This document shows, in pieces, positions 1 through 5,659 of a stretch of 8,545 nt of DNA (positions are counted from its first letter, which is position 1; each line of letters opens with the position of its first letter). A model generated the notes under the pieces. The model worked only from the letters and a program-made list of their open reading frames with translations. It was not told where the DNA came from and searched no databases. Source of the DNA: Candidatus Krumholzibacteriia bacterium (GTDB lineage Bacteria > Krumholzibacteriota > Krumholzibacteriia > Krumholzibacteriales > Krumholzibacteriaceae). The stretch covers positions 1 through 8,545 of the forward strand of contig JAPLKY010000184.1 in the NCBI GenBank assembly GCA_026387805.1. Reading direction: 5' to 3'. The position numbers were made by a program, and so were the translations under genes.

Positions 1-606
1 GAACGCGCCCTGGTGGAAGTTGCGCGTCGGCAAGATACCGGCTGCGTTCAATCCCGCCGTGAGTCCGGGCGTGCCTTTGACCTGCAAATCCCAGCTACTG
101 GGGTGCTCCTTGACCGCCCTCGCCAGACGCTTGCCGAGATCGCCGATGGGCTGCGGCTCGTATGCGGTCTCAAGGTATTTACCTGTACCGCGCACTGCAA
201 CGGCCTTCACCTGCTTGGAACCCATCACCGCGCCCATACCGGACCGGCCGTTGAAGTGCCGCAGCTCGTTGGTCAGCGCGCCGAAACGCACGAGGTTCTC
301 GGCGCCGAGTCCGATCTGCAAGACCCGGGCCAGCTTTTCGGTGGTCTCCTGGCGGATCGTCGCCTGCACCTCTTCCGGGTCACGCTTCCACAGGTGCCGC
401 GCATCCCGGATCTCGACCTGGTCGTCCCGGATCCACAGATAGACCGGGTCAGCGGCGCGGCCGGTCATCACGATGGCCTCCCAACCGGCCAGCTTCAACT
501 CGGGACCCCAGAAGCCGCCCGCCTCCGATTCGCCAAAGGCGCCAGTAAGGGGCGAGCGTGCGACTGCGGAAAAGCGCGTCGCGGTGGAGAACGGCGCAGT
601 CCTTGA
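1..606 (-). CDS. Aldehyde:ferredoxin oxidoreductase (AOR family), internal fragment, truncated at both ends
   Basis: The minus-strand frame gives about 200 residues typical of tungsten AOR-family enzymes, which oxidise aldehydes to carboxylic acids with ferredoxin as acceptor through a tungsto-bispterin cofactor. Visible in order are ARSPLTGAFGESEAGG, the glycine-rich GPELKLAGWEAIV, then LGAENLVRFGAL, and the family hallmark GRSGMGAVMGSKQVKAVAVRG, then GTPGLTAGLNAAGILPTRNF. These correspond to roughly residues 75-275 of a family member of about 600. The cluster-binding cysteines lie further on, beyond position 1. The frame is closed by TGA at 628-630. No ATG or GTG with a ribosome site lies before the homology begins, so the first ~75 residues are missing, not just unseen. 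Recognisable similarity starts at ~600, where a lipoprotein gene in another frame stops being plausible. Leucine codons by hand count are 7 CTG, 5 TTG, 4 CTC and 2 CTT, unlike the CTC-dominated neighbours. The family call is firm; the subfamily and substrate cannot be told. Confidence 0.88.
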
Positions 607-2071
607 AGGTTCCGCGAAGGGCCTCGCTCACGAGATCGACGGCGCTCGCCTCGAGCGAGGTCGACCCGATGAGGGTCATCGTCGTCGAATCGTCGATAAC
701 GGCGGTGGCCGAGAGGGGCCAGCTGTCGCCGAGATGATCTTCGACGGGGAGCTCGACATACGTGAGGGGGGCATTCCACATCATAGAGAACTGGTAGATG
801 CCGTTGCGATACTCGTCCCGGCCCAGATGCTGGATCAAGGTGGAGGTCTTCTTGAAGTGTGTTATCTCCTGCGTCTGCCCGTCGCCGTTCTCGACGGTCT
901 GATCGAAGGTGCCGGTGCCCTGATTGTAGTTCGCGATTGCCATCGTCACCTCATCGATGTCTCCGCGGATGAAGCTCCACGTATCGGCGTTCGCCACGGG
1001 AAAGGATGTGGCCGTTCCCACTGCGGTAAACTGGTACGGCGTCGGATTCGGATCGATCGGGTTTCCCGAGGCGTCGGTCGCGTTGAAGAAATTCACCCAG
1101 TAGGTGCATCCGGGGGCGAGCGCGTGCGCCAGCGTGACGGTGATCGTCGTATTATCCGGGCTGAAGGTCGGCTCCGAGGTGATGAGCTGGTTTACCCGTG
1201 CGTCCATGTACTCATAGGGGAAATCGAACGAGTTCATATCCATGGCTTCGCTGAACGTGAACACGATCTGCGAGAGGCCCGTCGATACCGAAACGGCGCC
1301 GTTCGCCGGCGACGCGCTCGCGAGGTACGGCCGCGTTTCGTCCTGGCGCGTCCGGAAGCTGAAAACATATGGAGCGGCGAGATGGTTGCCGGTGAGATCG
1401 CTCGCCCCGACGCCGATCGTGATCGTGATCAGGCTGTCCTGCGGGAATGAGGAGTGATAAAGCTTCAGGGTGAGCCCTTCCCATTCTCCCCAGCCGTCGG
1501 CGGGTTCCGGAGAGGAGGAAACGGCTTCCTGCGTCTCCGTATGGTTCATCGCTTCGCTGAACGTGATCTCGATCGTTTGCGTTCCGAGGACTCCTGTTTC
1601 GTCCCCGGCGGGGACGGTGCTCGCGATCGTCGGGGGCGTGACGTCGGCGGCCGCGGTCGTCGTGAAGGAAATCGCGAAATCGTCGCCCAGAGCGTTTCCG
1701 TTCGCGTCTTCGACGGTGCCGGCGATCGTGATCGAGTGGATCGTTCCTCCCTGGAGGAGCGAGCCGGGCGTGACGACGAGCGTATCGCCTCTCCACGAGA
1801 GGTCGTAGTAGACGGAACCGGGCGTGAAGGAAACCGCGGCGGGGAACACGTCCTCGTCCATCGGTTCGCTGAACGCGACCCAGTAGGGGCCGCTCCTCGT
1901 GACGTCAATCGCCCCGTCCGCGGGGGATTGAGCGACGACCGTGGGCGGCGTCGTATCGTGAACGCCGGGATTCTCGCTATCGCTCGAGCTCGAGCTCGAG
2001 CATGCGGAAACGAACAGGGGCGCCGCCAAAGCGAGCATAATGCAAAGCGCCCGGATCTTTGCGCACTTCAT
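449..2071 (-). CDS. Ig-like (Big_5-type) repeat lipoprotein, 3' end replaced by out-of-frame AOR sequence
   Basis: This is a secreted lipoprotein, probably on the cell surface. The signal peptide ends in a VSAC lipobox at Cys24 and is followed by a serine-rich linker. Three Ig-like repeats follow at about residues 39-141, 142-243 and 244-352. Each starts with a D-x-T-x-P or similar motif and holds an F-S-E-x-M-[DN] motif, typical of SbsA/Big_5 domains. Residues 353 to ~492 form a different C-terminal domain ending in GTFKDC, a sequence often seen near the end of secreted 'FPL..G..W' proteins. ATG 2071 was chosen because AAGGAGGT lies just upstream and the signal peptide starts there; an upstream in-frame extension to 2188 has no signal-like features. 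The frame stays open to 449, but residues after ~492 are the AOR gene read in the wrong frame (arginine- and glycine-rich, with no domain). The natural C-terminus is therefore lost at ~590-610. The function is unknown beyond adhesion-like or structural repeats. Confidence 0.85.
   Translation of the reverse strand: MKCAKIRALCIMLALAAPLFVSACSSSSSSDSENPGVHDTTPPTVVAQSPADGAIDVTRSGPYWVAFSEPMDEDVFPAAVSFTPGSVYYDLSWRGDTLVVTPGSLLQGGTIHSITIAGTVEDANGNALGDDFAISFTTTAAADVTPPTIASTVPAGDETGVLGTQTIEITFSEAMNHTETQEAVSSSPEPADGWGEWEGLTLKLYHSSFPQDSLITITIGVGASDLTGNHLAAPYVFSFRTRQDETRPYLASASPANGAVSVSTGLSQIVFTFSEAMDMNSFDFPYEYMDARVNQLITSEPTFSPDNTTITVTLAHALAPGCTYWVNFFNATDASGNPIDPNPTPYQFTAVGTATSFPVANADTWSFIRGDIDEVTMAIANYNQGTGTFDQTVENGDGQTQEITHFKKTSTLIQHLGRDEYRNGIYQFSMMWNAPLTYVELPVEDHLGDSWPLSATAVIDDSTTMTLIGSTSLEASAVDLVSEALRGTFKDCAVLHRDALFRSRTLAPYWRLWRIGGGRLLGSRVEAGRLGGHRDDRPRR
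1982..2001 (-). repeat. Hexamer tandem repeat encoding the serine linker
   Basis: Three perfect copies of a six-base unit (GCTCGA on the plus strand) plus two further bases lie directly after the lipobox cysteine codon. On the coding strand they read as alternating TCG and AGC serine codons. A gain or loss of a unit would add or remove two serines without shifting frame, so it could vary linker length but would not switch the gene off. Confidence 0.7.
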
Positions 2072-2076
2072 CCTGG

Positions 2077-2084
2077 ACCTCCTT
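2077..2084 (-). promoter_or_regulatory. Shine-Dalgarno site that fixes the Ig-like lipoprotein start
   Basis: AAGGAGGT on the minus strand, with its AGGAGG core 6 bases from ATG 2071, is close to the ideal ribosome site. It decides in favour of the start that yields an N-terminal lipoprotein signal peptide. Confidence 0.8.
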
Positions 2085-2182
2085 TGATCCTCCAACCGCT
2101 TCGTGTATAAAAGGTTGCTGCTGCCGGTAGCCCTGCGTATGCGTCCGGGTGCGAATCGGGCGCATATCCGTGTTCTCGGCAG

Positions 2183-2212
2183 TTGCAACTTCCGAACCTT
2201 TGGGGATACTAT
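2183..2212 (+). promoter_or_regulatory. Candidate sigma70-type promoter for the substrate-binding protein gene
   Basis: TTGCAA at 2183-2188 and TACTAT at 2207-2212 are separated by 18 bases. Each matches the consensus at 4 of 6 positions, and the -10 sits in a locally AT-rich patch within a GC-rich context. It lies about 70 bases upstream of ATG 2280. The match is weak and is inferred from sequence only. Confidence 0.35.
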
Positions 2213-2279
2213 TATCTTCCAGTCGGGAGCGATGCGCGTATACTGCGCGGGGAGGTGTCACTCACACCGAGGGAGCGTG

Positions 2280-3893
2280 ATGATCGTGCGAAAGAACTCG
2301 ATGAATCGCCGGGGCCTGATATTGCTGCTCGCCGTGTTTCTCGCAGCGGGCGCCGGATGCGCGAAGCGGGACCGGGCCGAACGGGGCGGGACGCTCGTTG
2401 TCGGAGAGATCAACGACTACGAGGGGCTCAATCCGATGTCGACGACGGACGCCCATGCCCGCGACGTCTACAATCTCCTCTTCCTGTCTCTTCTCGAGGA
2501 GAACCCCGATTTTCTCACGTTCACGCCGAGTATCGCCGAATCGTGGGAGTTATCTCCGGATCGCCTCGATCTCACCTTTCATCTGAGGAAGAACGTCTCA
2601 TGGAGCGACGGGGTGCCCCTGACCGCGCGTGACGTGGAGGCGACGTTCGCCGCGCAGAAGGACACGTTGACCCTCTGGGCGGGTCGCCACCTCAAGCAGC
2701 ATATCGACAGCGTCACGGTCGTCGATGATCACACGATCGTTTACCATTTCGGCCGCGCGTATCCCTATCAGGTCATGGACGCGAATGACGGGCCGATCAT
2801 GCCGAAGCACGTTCTCGACCGCGTGGGACATGCCGCGTTCGGAAAGCTCCCGATAGAGCAGCTTCCGACGAGCGGCCCCTTCAAGCTCGGCTCGTGGGAG
2901 AAGGGGCAGGCCCTCACGCTTGTGCGCAACGAACGCTACTATGAGAAGGGAAAACCGTACATCGAAAAGGTTATCTTCAAGATCATTCCCGACCAGGTGA
3001 CGCTCCTCACGCAACTCAAGAGCGGGGAGATCAACTGCATGGAAGCGGTTCCCCCGGGAGAGATGGACGACATACGGAAGAATCATCCGGAGCTCGCGAT
3101 TTACAGCTTTCCCACGCGGACGTACAACTACATCGGCTGGAATTCGGCGCGGCCGCTCTTCGCGAGCCCCCGCGTGCGTCGCGCGCTCACGATGGCAATC
3201 GATCGCGGGCTCATCAACGAGAATATCTACTACGGATTCGCGCAGGAGTGCACGAGCCCATTCCCGCCGATCATCTGGGCCTACAACCCGAACATCAAGC
3301 CGGTTCCGTATGACACGGCGGAAGCACGCCGTATCCTCGCCGAGGAGGGCTTCCGCGACGTTAACGGCGATGGCTGGCTCGAGAAGAACGGGAAACGCTT
3401 CGAGTTCGAGCTTCTGACGCAGTACGGCAACCAGCTTCGCAGCGACATTCAGGTAATGGTGCAGGATATGCTTCGCAAGGTCGGTGTCAAGGCGGATCCG
3501 GTGACGCTCGAGTGGACCGTCTTTCTCGAGCGCGTCAAGTCGGGGAACTACGATTCCCAGGTCGCCGCATGGAGGGTCGGAACGAAGGCGGATCTCTCGC
3601 CGATCTGGTCATGCGAGGCGCGCGGACCCAAGGGATACAATCGCGTCAACTACTGTAATCCGCTCGTCGACAGCCTCAATACGGTCGCGACGGGAATGCT
3701 CGATTTCGAGAAGGCGAAACCGATTTTGTACCGGGTGCAGGAATTGATCTACGACGACCAGCCGTATACCTTTCTCAATGTGCAGCGGGCACGCAGTGTC
3801 GTCGATGTCCGGTTCAGGGGCGTGAAGCCGGACGCGATCAGCATGTACCATTATCTCCAGGATTGGTGGGTTTCACCGGAAGTGAAGAAGTAG
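2280..3893 (+). CDS. ABC transporter substrate-binding lipoprotein, family 5 (DppA/OppA-like)
   Basis: A 537-residue SBP_bac_5 protein, a normal length for solute receptors of peptide, nickel or oligosaccharide ABC importers. The N-terminus is basic (RKNSMNRR), then a hydrophobic stretch ends at Cys27 in an imperfect lipobox (AGAGC), so it is probably lipid-anchored outside the inner membrane. Family features include the opening GGTLVVGEINDYEGLNP, the signature-like stretch FHLRKNVSWSDGVPLTARDV, the central RVRRALTMAIDR, and a C-terminal YDDQPYTFLNV. ATG 2280 was chosen for GAGGGAG about 7 bases upstream; ATG 2301 also keeps the signal peptide but has a poorer site. An open frame back to 2103 lacks secretion features. 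No permease or ATPase gene lies in the window, so this is an orphan receptor here and the ligand cannot be read from sequence. The next gene begins 42 bases downstream, probably on the same transcript. Confidence 0.92.
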   Translation: MIVRKNSMNRRGLILLLAVFLAAGAGCAKRDRAERGGTLVVGEINDYEGLNPMSTTDAHARDVYNLLFLSLLEENPDFLTFTPSIAESWELSPDRLDLTFHLRKNVSWSDGVPLTARDVEATFAAQKDTLTLWAGRHLKQHIDSVTVVDDHTIVYHFGRAYPYQVMDANDGPIMPKHVLDRVGHAAFGKLPIEQLPTSGPFKLGSWEKGQALTLVRNERYYEKGKPYIEKVIFKIIPDQVTLLTQLKSGEINCMEAVPPGEMDDIRKNHPELAIYSFPTRTYNYIGWNSARPLFASPRVRRALTMAIDRGLINENIYYGFAQECTSPFPPIIWAYNPNIKPVPYDTAEARRILAEEGFRDVNGDGWLEKNGKRFEFELLTQYGNQLRSDIQVMVQDMLRKVGVKADPVTLEWTVFLERVKSGNYDSQVAAWRVGTKADLSPIWSCEARGPKGYNRVNYCNPLVDSLNTVATGMLDFEKAKPILYRVQELIYDDQPYTFLNVQRARSVVDVRFRGVKPDAISMYHYLQDWWVSPEVKK

Positions 3894-3935
3894 GCGGGTC
3901 GCGCCCCGCCCCGAACGAAACGGATCGGTGTTCGC

Positions 3936-4364
3936 ATGGTTCATCAGATCGGACTCGCGGCGATCGTGAGCGGTTTCGCCGCCCAGGCGCTCAAGCCGTT
4001 CGTCGACGCCCTGCAGAAACGCGGGCTGAACCTGCTTCGCGTCCTCGACACGGGAGGGATGCCGAGCTCGCACACCGCGGTCGTCACGACGCTGACGACC
4101 GGCGTCGCCTATTATCAGGGCGTTTCGTCTCCTCTCTTCGGCATATCGCTCATCATGAGCCTCTACTTCATCTTCGAGGCAACGGGTCTCCGGCAGGAGG
4201 TCGGCCATCAGGCGCGAGTTCTGAACGAGGTGGTGGAGCGGCTCAAGGTCAAGGGTTCGCACCACGTCGAGCCGGAGGTTCTCCGCGAGCTCATCGGACA
4301 CACGTGGATCGAGGTTTTCGCCGGGCTCGGGCTGGGGTTCATCGTCGCGCTTCTCATGTTCTGA
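3936..4364 (+). CDS. Divergent PAP2 family membrane protein (DUF212, YuiD-like)
   Basis: A 142-residue integral membrane protein of the DUF212/YuiD family, distant relatives of PAP2 acid phosphatases found in bacteria and plants; no reaction is firmly established. The hallmark GGMPSSHTA is at residues 40-48, with the histidine expected of a PAP2-like active site. It is followed by EATGLRQEVGHQARVLN (81-97), where most members have D-A-x-G-V-R-R, and by a closing LRELIGHTWIEVFAG segment. Hydrophobic segments at about 5-27, 47-62, 66-85 and 123-142 suggest four membrane passes. The length is close to the family norm of ~150. The ATG has no clear Shine-Dalgarno site. With a 42-base gap after the substrate-binding protein gene, it is probably co-transcribed. 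That pairing gives no obvious shared pathway, although recycling of a lipid phosphate is conceivable. Confidence 0.9.
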   Translation: MVHQIGLAAIVSGFAAQALKPFVDALQKRGLNLLRVLDTGGMPSSHTAVVTTLTTGVAYYQGVSSPLFGISLIMSLYFIFEATGLRQEVGHQARVLNEVVERLKVKGSHHVEPEVLRELIGHTWIEVFAGLGLGFIVALLMF

Positions 4365-4406
4365 GCCTTCGGCATCGGAAAACAACATCGAATTCATAGA
4401 AAAATC

Positions 4407-4436
4407 TTGACACCACGGTGCGCCTCAATCGAGAAT
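4407..4436 (+). promoter_or_regulatory. Candidate sigma70-type promoter
   Basis: A perfect TTGACA at 4407-4412 is followed after 18 bases by GAGAAT (4431-4436), which matches TATAAT at 4 of 6 positions. The bases upstream of the -35 (4382-4406) are A-rich, like an UP element. Transcription would begin near 4443, upstream of the terminator at 4484-4516. The promoter would therefore make either a short RNA of about 70 bases or an attenuated message for the ATPase cluster. Confidence 0.5.
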
Positions 4437-4483
4437 CGCTTCGATGATTGTGTTTGCAGGTACATCGCGTGGCAGGGAGACGG

Positions 4484-4516
4484 GCCGGATCATCGGGGGA
4501 TGTTTCGGCTTTTTTT
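4484..4516 (+). terminator. Rho-independent terminator or attenuator before the parA-like gene
   Basis: GCCGGATCATC pairs with GATGTTTCGGC across a GGGG loop. The stem has 11 positions with one G-T wobble and one T-T mismatch, and seven T residues follow at 4510-4516. It may simply end the upstream substrate-binding protein/DUF212 transcript, or attenuate transcription from the promoter at 4407. No obvious promoter was seen between it and the next gene. Confidence 0.65.
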
Positions 4517-4524
4517 GATCGCTT

Positions 4525-4539
4525 CGGCCGGCTCGGCCG
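4525..4539 (+). repeat. GC-only hairpin in the parA-like leader
   Basis: CGGCCG, a GCT loop, and a second CGGCCG form a perfect 6-bp hairpin directly after the terminator T-run. Its CCGGC stretch (4528-4532) is also complementary to GCCGG in the 5' arm of the terminator (4484-4488), so a competing antiterminator pairing is possible. That role is inference only. Confidence 0.4.
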
Positions 4540-4579
4540 TGAGCGCGCGCGGGGCCCGTATACGGAGGAGGCACCGGCA

Positions 4580-5656
4580 ATGCGGATCATATCGATCATA
4601 AACCAGAAGGGCGGGTGCGGGAAGACGACCGTCGCGATAAACCTTGCCGCAGCGTTCCGCGAGCTCGGGCTGAAGACGCTCCTCATCGACCTCGATCCCC
4701 AGGCGCACGCGTCGCTCGGGCTCGGCGTCTCGCCGGAAGAGGTCGAGACGACGATGTACGATTTGCTCAAGGATCCTCGCGTCGACGTGCCGGATGCTCT
4801 TCGGCTGGTCGAGGAGAATCTCTACATTATTCCATCCTCTCCCGTTCTGAGCGCCATCGAGCAGGAGCTGTCGGGCAAGGCGGGCCGCGAAGGGCGCCTC
4901 CTGTCGAAGCTCGCGCGCATTCCGGCCGATTTCAGCTACGTCATCATCGATTCGCCGCCGAGCATCGGGCTTCTCACGTTCAACGCGCTCATGGCCTCAG
5001 GCGAGGTGATCATTCCGGTCGATCCGAGCCGTTTCTCCATCCAGGGGCTCGAGAAGCTCCGCGAGACGCTCGAGCTCCTCGAACGGGAGACGCGCCATAC
5101 GATCGCCGTGCACGTGCTCCTGAACAATATCGAGCGGCGGACCGCTTTCAGCCGAGCCATCGTCGACGAGGCCGAGCGGAGTCACGGCGGCGTTCTCATG
5201 AAATCGATAATATGCCATTCGGTGCGCTACAAGGAGGCCTCCTCCCTAGGTCTGTCGATCTTCCGGATGAAGCACGTCGAGCAATTTCAGGAGGAATTCA
5301 TGACGCTTGCCCGGGAGATCGAGGCGGGCGTCCCGGCGTCGCTCGCGGTTGAAAGCATAGACGACTGGATGGTGCGGCTGCATGGGCCGCGGCGCATCGA
5401 GGAGGGAATCCTCTTCATTCTCAACGCGCCGAATGCGCAGAACGTCTATCTCACCGGCGAGTTCACCAACTGGTCGCGCGAGGGGATCCGGATGGAAAAG
5501 GACGAGAAGACCGGTTTCTGGAAAACGGTTCTCCATCTCGAACCCGGCGAGTACGAGTATCGATTCATCGTGGACGGCGTCTGGATAAAGGATCCGAATA
5601 ATACGGACTCCGTGCTCAACGAATTCGGCCAGGAAAATTCGCTCCTCATCGTGTAA
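4580..5656 (+). CDS. ParA-family ATPase fused to a C-terminal CBM48/AMPK-beta-type glycogen-binding domain
   Basis: This 358-residue protein has two clear domains. Residues 1-~250 are a complete ParA/Soj ATPase: deviant Walker A KGGCGKTT (10-17), DLDPQ (37-41), Walker B region VIIDSPPS (121-128), and RYKEASSLG (216-224), matching the ParA segment before the C-terminal helix. ParA proteins dimerise on ATP, bind DNA non-specifically and position cargo. After a ~25-residue linker, residues ~274-358 match the AMPK beta glycogen-binding module (YLTGEFTNW, then YEYRFIVDGVWIKDP). Trp298, Arg328, Trp335 and Asn353 align with beta1 Trp100, Lys126, Trp133 and Asn150, which contact sugar. ParA proteins are usually ~250-270 residues, so the C-terminal domain is an addition. 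The start is set by GGAGGAGG 8 bases upstream and by the usual ParA beginning; a longer frame from 4448 adds nothing recognisable. The next gene starts 3 bases after the stop. A role in positioning a polyglucan is inferred, not shown. Confidence 0.93.
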   Translation: MRIISIINQKGGCGKTTVAINLAAAFRELGLKTLLIDLDPQAHASLGLGVSPEEVETTMYDLLKDPRVDVPDALRLVEENLYIIPSSPVLSAIEQELSGKAGREGRLLSKLARIPADFSYVIIDSPPSIGLLTFNALMASGEVIIPVDPSRFSIQGLEKLRETLELLERETRHTIAVHVLLNNIERRTAFSRAIVDEAERSHGGVLMKSIICHSVRYKEASSLGLSIFRMKHVEQFQEEFMTLAREIEAGVPASLAVESIDDWMVRLHGPRRIEEGILFILNAPNAQNVYLTGEFTNWSREGIRMEKDEKTGFWKTVLHLEPGEYEYRFIVDGVWIKDPNNTDSVLNEFGQENSLLIV

Positions 5657-5659
5657 ATC

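Larger units (their letters stand above)
2072..2279. other. Divergent intergenic region
   Basis: About 208 bases separate the divergently transcribed Ig-like lipoprotein and substrate-binding protein genes. On the plus strand there is a candidate promoter at 2183-2212. It is followed by two small hairpins: GCGC/GCGC at 2234-2248, and GGTGT/ACACC with a 5-base loop at 2254-2268, directly before the GAGGGAG ribosome site of the substrate-binding protein. For the minus-strand gene a TATACA hexamer (plus-strand 2104-2109) could serve as -10, but no convincing -35 accompanies it. No RNA gene or small ORF with a good ribosome site was seen. Confidence 0.5.
4365..4579 (+). other. Leader region of the parA-like cluster
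   Basis: These 215 bases hold no credible gene. In order they contain a candidate promoter (4407-4436), an inverted repeat CAATC/GATTG (4426-4430 and 4446-4450) overlapping its -10, a rho-independent terminator (4484-4516), a second perfect hairpin (4525-4539), and the strong ribosome site GGAGGAGG (4564-4571), 8 bases before ATG 4580. An open frame continuous with the ATPase gene crosses the region from 4448, but it starts at TTG, reads through the terminator and has no ribosome site. Confidence 0.6.

Noticed and set aside
449..590. C-terminal ~48 residues of the lipoprotein frame as a genuine domain
   Set aside because: They are the AOR coding sequence read in a shifted frame and have the composition of a shadow translation, so they are not part of the natural protein.
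13..606. 197-codon plus-strand open frame opposite the AOR fragment
   Set aside because: No recognisable domain, whereas the minus strand has the AOR hallmark motifs.
473..1450. 325-codon plus-strand open frame opposite the Ig-like lipoprotein
   Set aside because: Arginine/valine/glycine-rich product without motifs; the minus strand carries three recognisable Ig-like repeats in this interval.
2103..2279. N-terminal extension of the substrate-binding protein
   Set aside because: It would place the signal peptide 60 residues inside the protein and crosses the candidate promoter; ATG 2280 has a ribosome site and a correct signal peptide.
4448..4579. 44-residue N-terminal extension of the ParA-like protein
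   Set aside because: It begins at TTG without a ribosome site and runs through the terminator hairpin; ParA proteins normally start just before the Walker A strand, as ATG 4580 does.
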